A stretch of 64,000 nt of DNA from Azospirillum sp. TSH64 (lineage in GTDB: Bacteria; Pseudomonadota; Alphaproteobacteria; Azospirillales; Azospirillaceae). Both the position numbers and the translations under genes were made by a program. The notes beneath the pieces are model-generated. The model worked only from the letters and a program-made list of their open reading frames with translations, was not told the origin of the DNA and did not search any database. This document shows positions 25,437-34,457 of the stretch, piece by piece (position 1 is the first letter of the stretch; each line of letters starts with the position of its first letter). The stretch lies in NCBI RefSeq assembly GCF_003116035.1, contig NZ_LGQW01000015.1, positions 5,304,060-5,368,059 of the forward strand, given 5' to 3'.

Positions 25437-26155
25437 GACAGGCGCTCCCCCTCTTTTGGACCGGCCGGGCGGAGCGTGCCGTCGGCGGCCAGCGTCATCG
25501 CGTAGAGGCGGTTGCGCTTGACCGGCACCGGCGGCGGGCCGCGGAAGTCCCAGCCCCAGGCAAGCGCCAGCGCGACGCGCATCACGCCGATGTGGGTGAC
25601 GACGAGGTGGGAGGGAGGTGTCTTCTTCTCTCCCCTGGGGAGAAGGTCGGGATGAGGGGGTTCGGCGCAGCCGAAAAGATCCTCGCCGTGCGTCCCCCTC
25701 ACCCTAACCCTCTCCCCGGGGGGGAGAGGGGATTGGTCCCGGGTTGGGAGAGAGAGCAGATCTTCCAGCCACCCCGTCAACCGCTCCCGCACATCGGCGG
25801 GGCTTTCGCCGTTGGGGGGACGGAAGTCCCAGCCCCACTGGTCGAGGTCGCGGTAGCCGCTGGCGGGGTCGGCGCGCAGGTCGCGGCCATGCAAGCCCTC
25901 CCAGGCGCCCCAGTCCATTTCGATCAGGCGCGGGTCGCTGTGGACGGGGCGGCCCTTGCCGAGGATGGTGGCGGTCTCCACGGCGCGGGAGAGCGGGCTG
26001 GCGTGCAGGGTGGCGGAGTACCAGTCCGGCGGAAGGGTCAGGGCGGCGAGCTGTTCGCGGCTGTCCGGGGCCAGCGGAATGTCGGTGCGGCCCTGGATGC
26101 GGCCCTCGCGGTTCCAGGCGGTGACGCCGTGGCGCAGGAAAGCGAGGCGGATCAT
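25433..26155 (-). CDS. Histidine phosphatase with in-frame palindromic insertion
   Basis: 240 residues of the phosphoglycerate-mutase-like histidine phosphatase family. The phosphorylated His9 lies in MIRLAFLRHGVTAWN, then HASPLSRAVETA, IEMDWGAWEG and the second catalytic histidine His188 in LVVTHIGVMR. Residues about 142-177 are the translation of palindromic element C (SPLPPGERVRVRG and PHPDLLPRGE). Removing them leaves about 205 residues with the second histidine near position 153, the normal size. All catalytic residues remain, and the frame is kept, so the gene is probably functional. ATGA overlaps both neighbours; a sugar-phosphate substrate is plausible. Confidence 0.85.
   Translation of the reverse strand: MIRLAFLRHGVTAWNREGRIQGRTDIPLAPDSREQLAALTLPPDWYSATLHASPLSRAVETATILGKGRPVHSDPRLIEMDWGAWEGLHGRDLRADPASGYRDLDQWGWDFRPPNGESPADVRERLTGWLEDLLSLPTRDQSPLPPGERVRVRGTHGEDLFGCAEPPHPDLLPRGEKKTPPSHLVVTHIGVMRVALALAWGWDFRGPPPVPVKRNRLYAMTLAADGTLRPAGPKEGERLS
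25627..25732. repeat. Palindromic element C, inside the phosphatase gene
   Basis: Inverted arms (25627-25660 and 25693-25732) with a short core that also contains a small inverted repeat (TTCGGC/GCCGAA). It is the only copy in this window lying within a coding region and is read through in frame. Confidence 0.9.
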
Positions 26156-27282
26156 GACATCAGTCCGCTGAGCAGGCCGCGCAGGCGGTCGGCTGCCGCG
26201 GTCAGGGCGTGGTGGGCCTCGACATGGGCGCGGGCGCTGCGGCCAAGCGCGCGCAGGGCCGGCGGATCGGCCAGCAGGGCGGCGAGCGCGGCGGCGAACT
26301 CCTCCGGGGCCGGGCCGGTCAGCCGGCCGCCGACGTCGTCGCGGATGACGGTGCCGGTGCCGGCATTGTCGATGGCGAGCACCGGCACGCCGTGCGCTTG
26401 AGCCTCCAGATAGACCATGCCGAACGCCTCGTTCAGGCCGGGCCAGACCAGCAGGTCGGCGGTGCGGTAATGGTTGGCGAGGCTGTCCGGCGGGCAGGCG
26501 CCGTGCAGCGTCACCCGTGGGCCGAAGGGGGCGAAGAGTGCCGCCACCTCTGCCGCCGCCGGGCCGTCGCCGACGATGTCGAGCGTCCAGGGCTGGGCCA
26601 ACAGGAGCTGGAGAGCCTCGGCAAGCAGGCGGTAGGAGGCCAGCTTGTCGCCCGGCCGCATCATGGCGACGGTGAGCAGGCGGGGCGGCGCGGTCGGCTC
26701 TCGGACTTCCGGGGCCGGCGGCAGGTCGAGGAAGGGGGGCAGCATCGCCACCCGCTGGCCGGGCGGGCCGTAGGCCTCCACCGCCTGACGGTCGCGGGCG
26801 CTGACGCAGAGGACGAGGGCGGCGGCCTCGATGGCGGCCTCGGCGGCGGCGGCGAAGGCGGACCAGGGGCCGGTCAGGCGCTTGCGGGCGCGGGTCGCCT
26901 CCACCACGACATAGGGGATGCCGAGGCGGCGGGCGACCGCCGGGCCGATCAGGTCGGGGGCCTTGTAATAGACATGGTAGCTGAGCCACAGCGCCGGGCG
27001 CCGTTCCGGCTCGGTGGCGTAGAGCGACAGCAGCCGGTCGCACTCGGCGGCGGCGGCGGCGGTCAGGCGGGCCTGAATGGCGGGGTCGCCGGCGCCGTCA
27101 TAGACGCGCAGCCCGCTCGCCACCTCCACCGGCCCGATGGTTTCCAGCGCCCGCAGGATCAGCCGCGCCATCTGGCGGTCGCCGGAGGGGATGGGGTGGT
27201 CGACCGGCTTCAGCGGGGCATAGAAGGCGATCCGGGGGACGGCGATCCGGGGGAAGGCGATGCGCGGGAGGGGGGCGGTCAC
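26152..27282 (-). CDS. Glycosyltransferase family 4-like, GTG start
   Basis: 376 residues, GT-B fold. C-terminal donor-site pattern WPGLNEAFGMVYLEAQAHGVPVLA with the conserved E-x7-E, and YHVYYKAPDLIGPAVARRLG in the N-terminal half, typical of GT4 retaining enzymes. The start is GTG at 27282, overlapping the preceding stop as GTGA; no ATG occurs near the conserved N-terminus. The N-terminus encodes a PRIAF-PRIAV-PRIAF repeat made by three 15-bp units. Sits fourth from the end of the coupled cluster, before the histidine phosphatase. Confidence 0.85.
   Translation of the reverse strand: MTAPLPRIAFPRIAVPRIAFYAPLKPVDHPIPSGDRQMARLILRALETIGPVEVASGLRVYDGAGDPAIQARLTAAAAAECDRLLSLYATEPERRPALWLSYHVYYKAPDLIGPAVARRLGIPYVVVEATRARKRLTGPWSAFAAAAEAAIEAAALVLCVSARDRQAVEAYGPPGQRVAMLPPFLDLPPAPEVREPTAPPRLLTVAMMRPGDKLASYRLLAEALQLLLAQPWTLDIVGDGPAAAEVAALFAPFGPRVTLHGACPPDSLANHYRTADLLVWPGLNEAFGMVYLEAQAHGVPVLAIDNAGTGTVIRDDVGGRLTGPAPEEFAAALAALLADPPALRALGRSARAHVEAHHALTAAADRLRGLLSGLMS
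27225..27269. repeat. 15-bp minisatellite, three units, at GT4 N-terminus
   Basis: Three contiguous 15-bp units (AGGCGATCCGGGGGA, CGGCGATCCGGGGGA and a diverged third) encode the first beta-strand three times over. Only one copy is needed for the fold, so the first two look like added sequence. Confidence 0.85.
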
Positions 27283-28574
27283 GCCGCGGCCTCCTCCAGC
27301 CGGCGGACGAGGCGGTCGATGCCGGCGGTCATGCCGAACTCGGCGCAGAGCCGGCCATAGGCGGCGTCGGCCAGCCGTAGCCGCAGCGCCGGGTCGGCGG
27401 CGAGCCGTTCCAGTGCGGCGGCGATGGCGGGCGGGGTGCCGTCGGTCAGCAGGCCGTGGGTGCCGTCGGCGATGAATTCCGGGATGGCCGACACGGCGGT
27501 GGAGAGGATGGCGAGGCGCTGGCTCGCCGCCTCCATCAGCACATTGGGCAGGCCGTCGCGGTCGCCGTCGCCGGCCACCACGCTGGTCAGCACGAACAGG
27601 TCGGCATGGCGGAGCGCCTGGATCACCGTCGCCTGATCCTGGGCGCCGCGCCATTCGATGCGGTCGGTCAGGCCGAGCCGCTCGGCCTGGGCGCGCAGGG
27701 CCTGCTTGAGGTCGCCGGAGCCGATATGGACCAGCCGCCAATGCAGCCCGTCCGGCAGCGTCGCCAGCGCGTCGAGCAGCCGGTCGTAGCCCTTCTTCTC
27801 CACCAGCCGGCCGACCGACAGGATCTCCACCGCGCGCTCTGGCGTGGAGCCGTCGCGCTGAGCGGCGTCGCCGCGGTCCGGCGGGGCGGGGAAGCGCGAG
27901 AGGTCGAGGCCGTGATAGACGAGGTCGATGCGGCCAGGGTCGGCGGCGAGAGCGCGCAGATGGGCCGCACCCACGGCGGTGCAGGTGGCGCCGAAGCGGG
28001 CATCGGCCAGCTTCTCGCGCTTCTCCCACTCCGGCGTGGTCCAGATGTCCTTGGCATGGGCGGAAAAGCCCCAGCCGATGCCGCGGATCGACGCGGCATA
28101 GCGCCCGACCGACGCCGGGGTGTGCAGGAAATGGGTGTAGAGGAAGGGCACGTCGGCCGGCAGCTCCGCCGCCAGCACCAGCGCCTGCCCGAAGCGGCGT
28201 CCGCGGTTGGCGGTGCGGTCGCGCGCGAGGTCGCGCAGCCATCCGGCCGCGGTGCGCAGCAGGCCGGCGGGATGGCGCAGGATCAGGCGGCCGAGTGCGC
28301 GCAGCACGCGGGCCGGCTCATCGCGCAGATATTCCGGCAGGTAATGGACCGGGGCGGTGATGCGCTCGTGCAGGGCGTGTCGGCGGCTGTCGGTCGGGTG
28401 GCGCAGCGACCAGATCGCCAGATCGATGCCGCGCTCTTGGAGGGCCAGAAGCTCCTGCGCGATGAAGGTCTCCGACAGGCGGGGATAGCCCTTCACCACC
28501 ACGGCGATCTTCAGCGGCTTGCCAGTCCCCATGGCATCGGACGACATGCCGCCGCCCGTTCCGGCGTCGGTCAT
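27279..28574 (-). CDS. Glycosyltransferase family 4-like
   Basis: 431 residues. After a Gly/Met-rich leader (about 16 residues) the N-terminal domain begins PLKIAVVVKGYPRLSETFIA, a hallmark of GT4 enzymes of exopolysaccharide pathways. The C-terminal domain has LSVGRLVEKKGYDRLLDAL, GDGDRDGLPNVLMEAASQ with the donor-binding Glu, and IPEFIADG. The ATG at 28574 overlaps the previous stop (ATGA); downstream ATGs at 28547 and 28532 are possible. Probably adds a hexose to a lipid- or polymer-linked acceptor. Confidence 0.88.
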   Translation of the reverse strand: MTDAGTGGGMSSDAMGTGKPLKIAVVVKGYPRLSETFIAQELLALQERGIDLAIWSLRHPTDSRRHALHERITAPVHYLPEYLRDEPARVLRALGRLILRHPAGLLRTAAGWLRDLARDRTANRGRRFGQALVLAAELPADVPFLYTHFLHTPASVGRYAASIRGIGWGFSAHAKDIWTTPEWEKREKLADARFGATCTAVGAAHLRALAADPGRIDLVYHGLDLSRFPAPPDRGDAAQRDGSTPERAVEILSVGRLVEKKGYDRLLDALATLPDGLHWRLVHIGSGDLKQALRAQAERLGLTDRIEWRGAQDQATVIQALRHADLFVLTSVVAGDGDRDGLPNVLMEAASQRLAILSTAVSAIPEFIADGTHGLLTDGTPPAIAAALERLAADPALRLRLADAAYGRLCAEFGMTAGIDRLVRRLEEAAA

Positions 28575-29884
28575 GCGCGCTTGCCTGCCATGGCGCGGGA
28601 CAGCCGTTCCGCCGCCCGGCGGATCGGGGTGACGGGGGTGGTGCGGCAGACCACCGAGTCCGCCGCCAGCACCTCGCGCGTCAGGTCGACGATGCGCTCC
28701 AGCCCGCCGAGCAGGCCGGGCAGCGGGCTGGCCGAGGGTGGCGGCTGGCCCGGCAGGGCGCGGATGGCGTCGGCCATCGCCCGCGGGTCGGCGCCGTCGC
28801 GGTCGCTGTCCAGCGTGCGCAGCAGCCCCAGCGCCTCCGCCGCCTCGGCGCGGATGCGCTGTTCCAGCCGGGGGCGGGTGCGCGGGGCCAGCACCGACGG
28901 CTTGTCGAAGGACAGGATCTCGCAGAAGGTGTTGTAGCCGCCCATCGCCACCACGCCGACCGCGCCGGCATAGAGATCCTCCATGCGGGAATGGAAGTTG
29001 ATGGTCTCCACCCTGCCCTTCAGCTGGCGGATGCGGGTGGCGAACTCCTGGCGGCGTGCATCCTCCAGGAAGGGGCCGTAGACGATCAGGGCGCGCGGGG
29101 AGAGGTCCGGATCGCTCTCGTAGGCGGCGATGGTCCAGTCGACCAGGGCCGCCCCGTCGCCGCCGCCGCCCGGCGTCACCAGCACATAGGGGCCGGTCAT
29201 CGGGCTGTCCGCCGCCTGGACGGCGCCGCCGCCCTCCGTCGGCTCGCGCTTCAGATAGCCGGTGTAGCGCAGCCGCGCCGCGATCTCCGCCGGCAGGTCG
29301 AGACCGTCGAGCGGGCGGTAGACCTCCGGCAGGCCGTAGATCCAGAGCTGGTCGTAATAGCGTTCGATGGCGGCGACCGCCTCCTTGCGCTCCCACTCCG
29401 GCTGGAGAGCCTCGGGCGCGTCCAGCACGTCGCGCAGGCCGAGCACGACGCGGGTGTTGCCGCTGGCCCGCATCTCGTCGAGCGCCGGCAGGAATTCGCC
29501 GTGCAGGCCGGTCGGCTCCTTGTCGACGATGGCCAGAGTCGGGCGGAAGGCGCGGGCGGTGGCGCGGATGATCTCCGCCCGGATCGCGGTGGTCTCCTCG
29601 ATCGGCAGGCCGAGGTTGCGGGCGGTGTAGCCGCCGTCGGGCTGCTTCACCACGCCGGGCAGGCGCACATGGTCGACCCGCTCCGGGAAGTCGAAGCGGC
29701 CGGCGACCGGCGAGCCGGTGAGGATCAGCGCGGAGGCGTCGGGAAAGGCCGACACCAGGGCCTGGGCAATCGTCCGCGACCGCCGCAGATGGCCGAGCCC
29801 GAAGGTGTCATGGCTGTAGAGCAGGATGCGCGGCGGCGTCCGGTCGGGATGGAGGGGCCGAAGGGGCGGCTGTGGCTGGTGCAT
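28571..29884 (-). CDS. MurG-like glycosyltransferase, first gene of cluster
   Basis: 437 residues. ILLYSHDTFGLGHLRRSRTIA contains the G-x-GH-x-x-R motif; the C-terminal half includes PYVLVTPGGGGDGAALV and GVVAMGGYNTFCEILSFDKPSVLAPR, the GT28-like donor site. Proteins with this layout are often annotated simply as glycosyltransferase family protein. The ATG at 29884 has GCGGAGTG upstream and 268 bp of gene-free DNA lies before it, so the cluster promoter should be there. All following genes to 22950 overlap by 4 bases or are within 4 bases. Confidence 0.85.
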   Translation of the reverse strand: MHQPQPPLRPLHPDRTPPRILLYSHDTFGLGHLRRSRTIAQALVSAFPDASALILTGSPVAGRFDFPERVDHVRLPGVVKQPDGGYTARNLGLPIEETTAIRAEIIRATARAFRPTLAIVDKEPTGLHGEFLPALDEMRASGNTRVVLGLRDVLDAPEALQPEWERKEAVAAIERYYDQLWIYGLPEVYRPLDGLDLPAEIAARLRYTGYLKREPTEGGGAVQAADSPMTGPYVLVTPGGGGDGAALVDWTIAAYESDPDLSPRALIVYGPFLEDARRQEFATRIRQLKGRVETINFHSRMEDLYAGAVGVVAMGGYNTFCEILSFDKPSVLAPRTRPRLEQRIRAEAAEALGLLRTLDSDRDGADPRAMADAIRALPGQPPPSASPLPGLLGGLERIVDLTREVLAADSVVCRTTPVTPIRRAAERLSRAMAGKRA

Positions 29885-30152
29885 GCTCGGACACTCCGCT
29901 TCAGCAATGCTTCGGAACCGACAATCCGTCGCGGAACAGATCGCTGTGCTTGTCTTTGGAACCGGTTCGGCGCCGGTGGTTGCGGGGTCGTCCAGGCACC
30001 GGCGGCAAGGCTCCAGCCTGGAGAGAACCCCTCACATGGATTTTGCCGCGCATCAATATGACTTCCGACCGGGTAAGGGCAACGCCTCTATGCGCTGTGA
30101 TATATATGAGCGCCGGACGGGCCGCCAGCCGGCGTCCGGCGGCGATGACGGG

Positions 30153-31376
30153 TCAGTCGCCATGATAGGGATCCAGGGCGTCGCGCAGGCCGTCGCCGAA
30201 GAAGTTGAAGGACAAGACTACCAGAATCACCGGCAGCATCGGCAATGACACCCAGGGATAGGTTTCCACGGCCATAAGGTTCTGGGCGTCGTTCAGCATC
30301 ACCCCCCAACTGGTCGCCGGCGGGCGCAGCCCCAGCCCCAGGAAGGACAGCGCCGTTTCGCCGAGGATCATCGCCGGGATCGACAGGGTGGCGCTGGCCA
30401 GCAGGTGGCTGGCGAAGTTGGGCAGCAGGTGGCGGCGGATGATGCGCGCCGGGCTGGCGCCCATCAGTTCGGCGGCCATGACGAAATCCTCCTCGCGCAA
30501 GGCCAGGAAGCGCGAGCGCACGGCGCGGGCCAGCGACGGCCAGTCGAGCAGGCCGAGGATGACGGAGATGCAGAGGAACACCGTCACCGGAGACCATTGC
30601 GCCGGCACCGCGGCGGACAGCGCCAGCCACAGCGGCAGCTCCGGCAGGGATTTCAGGATTTCCGACAGGCGCTGCACCCCGGCGTCGATCCAGCCGCCGA
30701 AATAGCCGGCCATGCCGCCCAGCGTGATGCCGATGGCGAAGGACACCGCGATGCCGAGCAGCCCGACGGTCAGCGACAGCTGCGCCCCGATGGCGAGGCG
30801 CGAGAGCATGTCGCGGCCAAGCCGGTCGGTGCCCAGCAGATGCAGAGAGGCCCCCGGCGGCGGGCAGACCAGCCGGAGCCGCGATTCGACCAGACCGAGG
30901 AAGCGGTAGGGCGCGCCGGGGCAGAGGAATTGCAGCGGCATCGGCCGGCTGGTGTCGGTCTCGTAGCGCCAGCGATAGTCCTTCAGGTCGGGCCGCCCGG
31001 TGGTCGGATAGACGAAGGGGCCGATGAACTGCCCCTCGTGGAACAGGTGGACGCCCTGGGGCGGGGCGTAGAGATGCTCCACGTCGCGTTCGTTGGCGCT
31101 GTAGGGCGCCAGGAAATCGACGAAGGGCAGACTGAGATAGGACAGGCCCAGGAACAGCGCCCCCAGCACCGCCAGCCGGTGGCGCAGGAAACGGCGCAGC
31201 ATCAGCCGGCCGGTGGAGGCGTTGGCGTCGAAGCGGGTGGCCGGCGCGTCCGCCGCGGCCGGATCGGGATAGGGCCGGCTGTCGACGTAATGCTCCCAAC
31301 TGCCGCCCGTGCCGCCGCCGCCGCCAGTCACGCCCGAGTCCGTCATGCCCCCGTCTTTCATGCCCAAATCCTTCAT
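30153..31376 (-). CDS. Peptide-type ABC transporter permease (OppC/YejE-like)
   Basis: 407 residues. An N-terminal helix (RLAVLGALFLGLSYLSLPFV), a periplasmic segment of about 120 residues (residues about 90-190), then the DppC-type core beginning LHLLGTDRLGRDMLSRLAIG with the EAA loop EDFVMAAELMGASPARIIRRHLLP. The large periplasmic insertion recalls YejE and other long OppC types. N-terminal repeats MKDLG-MKDGG-MTDSG come from 15-bp units. It overlaps the other permease by 4 bases. Last gene of a four-gene importer transcribed from 36206. Confidence 0.9.
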   Translation of the reverse strand: MKDLGMKDGGMTDSGVTGGGGGTGGSWEHYVDSRPYPDPAAADAPATRFDANASTGRLMLRRFLRHRLAVLGALFLGLSYLSLPFVDFLAPYSANERDVEHLYAPPQGVHLFHEGQFIGPFVYPTTGRPDLKDYRWRYETDTSRPMPLQFLCPGAPYRFLGLVESRLRLVCPPPGASLHLLGTDRLGRDMLSRLAIGAQLSLTVGLLGIAVSFAIGITLGGMAGYFGGWIDAGVQRLSEILKSLPELPLWLALSAAVPAQWSPVTVFLCISVILGLLDWPSLARAVRSRFLALREEDFVMAAELMGASPARIIRRHLLPNFASHLLASATLSIPAMILGETALSFLGLGLRPPATSWGVMLNDAQNLMAVETYPWVSLPMLPVILVVLSFNFFGDGLRDALDPYHGD

Positions 31377-31380
31377 GATT
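31336..31380. repeat. Degenerate 15-bp repeat at permease N-terminus
   Basis: Three 15-bp units sharing T-C-N-T-T/G-TCATG encode MKDLG, MKDGG and MTDSG, so the start codon itself is repeated in frame three times. Confidence 0.65.
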
Positions 31381-32404
31381 GGGCCTTTCTCGCCTTGCCC
31401 AGGCGGATGCGGGGGTCGAGCAGGGCGAGTGCGATGTCGGAGACCAGCATGCCGACCAGCACCAAGAGCGAGATGAACATCAGGATGAAGCCGGACAGGA
31501 AGATGTCCTGCGCCCGCAGCGCTTCCAGCAGGGCCGGGCCGATGGTGGGCAGGCTGAGCACGACCGAGATCAGCACCGAGCCCGACACCAGCGAGGGCAG
31601 GAGCGAGCCGATGTCGGAGACGAAGGGGTTCAGCGCCATGCGCAGCGGATAGCGGGTCAGCCGGCGCAGCGGCGGCACGCCCTTGGCCTTGGCGGTGACG
31701 ACATAGGGCTTGCCCAGCTCGTCCAGCAGATTGGCGCGCAGGCGGCGCACCATGGCGGCGGTGCCGGACAGGCCGATGACGATGGTCGGGATGATCAGGT
31801 GTTCCAGCACCGAGCCGGCCTTGGCCCAGCTGAGCGGCTGGTCCTCGTATTTCGCGTCGACCAACCCGCCGATGGGCAGGCCCAGCCATTTCTGGCCGTA
31901 ATAGAGCAGGATCAGCGCCAGGAGGAAGTTTGGCGTTGCCAGCCCGATATAGCCAACGGCGGCAGCGAGGTAATCGACCCAGCTGTTGGCGCGGATCGCC
32001 GCCAGCGCCCCCAGCGGGAAGGACACCAGATAGACGAACAGCACGGCGGCGAGGTTGAGGATGACGGTGAACCACAGGGTTTCGCCCACCACCGCCGCCA
32101 CCGGCTTGTTGAACTCGAAGGACCAGCCGAGATCGCCCTGGAGCAGGCCGTGGAAGCCGTTCGGCCCCGGCCAGACGCCGATCCAGATCAGGTACTGTTC
32201 GGCCAGCGGGCGGTCGAGCGCATATTCGTGGCGCAGGAACTCCGCCTTCGCCAGCCCGGCCTCCTGGCCGGTGGCGCGCAGCTCGGCGATCTGGTTGGAC
32301 AGGTAATCGCCGGGCGGCAGGTTGATGACGATGAAGATCAGCATCGACACCACGAACAGCGTCGGCACCATCACCAGCAGCCGGTGCAGGATGAAGCGCA
32401 GCAT
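31373..32404 (-). CDS. Peptide-type ABC transporter permease (OppB/YejB-like)
   Basis: 343 residues. Begins MLRFILHRLLVMVPTLFVVS, the OppB/DppB hallmark, with GDLGWSFEFNKPV, then helices and the EAA loop PYVVTAKAKGVPPLRRLTRYPLRMAL. Forms the membrane channel with the YejE-like permease. It starts 5 bp after the binding-protein stop and its stop overlaps the next start (ATGA). Confidence 0.93.
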   Translation of the reverse strand: MLRFILHRLLVMVPTLFVVSMLIFIVINLPPGDYLSNQIAELRATGQEAGLAKAEFLRHEYALDRPLAEQYLIWIGVWPGPNGFHGLLQGDLGWSFEFNKPVAAVVGETLWFTVILNLAAVLFVYLVSFPLGALAAIRANSWVDYLAAAVGYIGLATPNFLLALILLYYGQKWLGLPIGGLVDAKYEDQPLSWAKAGSVLEHLIIPTIVIGLSGTAAMVRRLRANLLDELGKPYVVTAKAKGVPPLRRLTRYPLRMALNPFVSDIGSLLPSLVSGSVLISVVLSLPTIGPALLEALRAQDIFLSGFILMFISLLVLVGMLVSDIALALLDPRIRLGKARKAQS

Positions 32405-32409
32405 GGCCG

Positions 32410-34344
32410 TCAGTCCTCCCCGCGGTGGATGCCGACCGGCTCGGGATCGGCCGGGCGGGCGTCGGTGAAATAGAACTCGTCGGGGCGGTAGACGCCGAGA
32501 TAGGCGCCGGGATCCCACAGCCACAGCCCCTTGTCGGGGATGTTGCGCAGGCGGTTCGATACCGCGATGGGCTGCGGCGTCTTCGATACCACGCCGATGG
32601 CGTAGATCTGGTCGGCGTGGATGTCGAGCAGGGCCGACCACAGGGCGCGGCGCTCGGTCTCGTCGGTGGTGTGGCGCCAGCGCCGGGCGATGTCCATCAG
32701 CTCCTGCGGGATCGGCATGTCGATGGGTTCGCCGGCGCTGCCGGAGGTCTGGTAATACTGCCCCCATTTCGGCCAGCTGAAATTCTCCTGGGTCATCGGC
32801 GCCAGCTCCTCCGGACTGCTGTCGGGGTCGGGGATGCCGTTGTCCCAGCCGCCCCACACCGCCATCATCGTCTGGCCGGCATAGACCCGGTTGCGCAGCA
32901 CGTCGCGGTCGACCGTGCGCATCAGCAGCCGCACGCCGATGTCGCGCCAGGTCTCCGCGATGATCTGCATCGCGTCGGAGATTTCCGGCTTCTCGCCCGA
33001 GGTCTCGACGATCACCTCCAGCGGGCGGCCGTCCGGCAGCTCGCGGTACAGCTCGCCGCGCCTGCGCGTCAGCCCGATCTCGTCCAGCAGGGCCGCCGCC
33101 TGCTTGGGGTCGTAGCCGGTCCACACCCCCTTGCGTTCCGGCTTGAACAGCGGGCTGCCCGGCAGCACGTCGACTCCGCTCTCCTCGGCCAGCCCGAAGA
33201 AGAGCGAGCGGTTGACGATGCGGCGGTCGATCGCCATCGACAGGGCGCGGCGGAAGCGCACGTCGCGCAGCAGGGTGCGCCAGACCGGGTCGTTGTAGTT
33301 CAGGTTGGGGTAGAGGGCGATTTCCGCCGCCTTGCCCTCCGGCCACAGCAGGGTGCGGTAGTTGCCGTCCCGCTCCCCCGACACCAGCACCGGCACCTGC
33401 GAGAAGGTCAGCCCTTCGGCCTGGAGGTCGGCTTTGCCGGTGGCGACCTGGGCCGGGATCAGCCCGCCGCCCATCACCGACACGTCCAGCCCGTCGGCAT
33501 AGGGAAGCTGCACGCCGCGCCGGTCGAAGCGGTGGTAGTAGGGGTTGCGCTGGAACAGCAGGTGGTTGCCGGTGCCCTTGGAGACCGCCATCCAGGGCTG
33601 GAGCGTCGGCTGGTCCGGGTTCTCCATCCGGAACATGTCGTCGAGCGCGTTGTGGAGCGCCGCCCAGTTGCGGACCTTGTACTTGGCGAGCAGCGGCGCC
33701 AGCTCCGCCTCGCTGGTGTAGCGGGCGTGGTAGCGCTTCAGGTAATGGGCCGGCCGGTAGATGAAGGGCGGCCGGGCGGCGGCCAGCGTCGGCAGGAAAT
33801 AGGGGTTCGGCTCGTCCCAATGGAAGCGGACGGTGACGGCGTCGGGGAAGCTGACCTGCGGCGGCTTGCCGTCCACCAGCATGAAGCGCGGCGGGCCGGA
33901 GGGCGACAGCATCGGGTTGTTGGCGATGTCCTCCCACCAGTAGCGGATGTCGTCGCTGGTGAAGGGGGCGCCGTCCGACCAGCGGTGGCCGGCCCGCAGG
34001 GTCAGGGTGAAGTCGCGGCCGTCGACGACCTGAACGTCCTTCAGGATGTCGGGCACGATCTCCCGCTTGGCGGTGTAGCCGACCAGCCGGGCATAGCCGT
34101 AGAGCACGGCGATGCGGCTGTTGCGCCGCTGGGTGATGAAGGTGCGGATCCAGCCGCCCGACAGGCCGAGGTCGCGGCCCTTGCCCTCCACATCGACGAT
34201 CAGCGGCTCGTCCGGCATGCGCTGGCGGACGGGCGGGATCAGGCCGTAGCGCACCTGGTCGCGCAGCATCGGCGGATCCTGCGGCGTGAAGGCGGCGGCG
34301 GGGGTGGCGAGGGTCAGGAGGAGGAGAAGGATTTGCGCGAGCAT
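32410..34344 (-). CDS. Extracellular solute-binding protein, family 5
   Basis: 644 residues with a short signal peptide (MLAQILLLLLTLATPAAAF). SBP family 5 features: LTLRAGHRWSDGAPFTSDDIRYWWEDI, ALSMAIDRRIVN and PDSSPEE. It is longer than DppA (about 530) and belongs with the large peptide- or oligosaccharide-binding members. It would capture the substrate for the two permeases. The ATG at 34344 is chosen from the signal peptide; the ribosome site is weak. It is separated from the ATPase gene by 113 bp containing palindromic element F, the only real gap in this operon. Confidence 0.9.
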   Translation of the reverse strand: MLAQILLLLLTLATPAAAFTPQDPPMLRDQVRYGLIPPVRQRMPDEPLIVDVEGKGRDLGLSGGWIRTFITQRRNSRIAVLYGYARLVGYTAKREIVPDILKDVQVVDGRDFTLTLRAGHRWSDGAPFTSDDIRYWWEDIANNPMLSPSGPPRFMLVDGKPPQVSFPDAVTVRFHWDEPNPYFLPTLAAARPPFIYRPAHYLKRYHARYTSEAELAPLLAKYKVRNWAALHNALDDMFRMENPDQPTLQPWMAVSKGTGNHLLFQRNPYYHRFDRRGVQLPYADGLDVSVMGGGLIPAQVATGKADLQAEGLTFSQVPVLVSGERDGNYRTLLWPEGKAAEIALYPNLNYNDPVWRTLLRDVRFRRALSMAIDRRIVNRSLFFGLAEESGVDVLPGSPLFKPERKGVWTGYDPKQAAALLDEIGLTRRRGELYRELPDGRPLEVIVETSGEKPEISDAMQIIAETWRDIGVRLLMRTVDRDVLRNRVYAGQTMMAVWGGWDNGIPDPDSSPEELAPMTQENFSWPKWGQYYQTSGSAGEPIDMPIPQELMDIARRWRHTTDETERRALWSALLDIHADQIYAIGVVSKTPQPIAVSNRLRNIPDKGLWLWDPGAYLGVYRPDEFYFTDARPADPEPVGIHRGED

Positions 34345-34355
34345 CCCGCCGCGCG

Positions 34356-34423
34356 TCCCCCTCACCCTTCCCACCGCAGAGCGGTGGGCCCCTTCCCTCT
34401 CCCCGGGGGGGAGAGGGTGAAGG
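34356..34423. repeat. Partial palindromic element F with nested hairpin
   Basis: A single arm of the element family, split by an inserted perfect hairpin CCCACCGC-AGA-GCGGTGGG (34370-34388). It sits between the ATPase and the binding-protein genes and may affect relative expression within the operon. Confidence 0.75.
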
Positions 34424-34457
34424 TCACGCGCGTCGTCGCTATGGAGCACTCCGGTCC

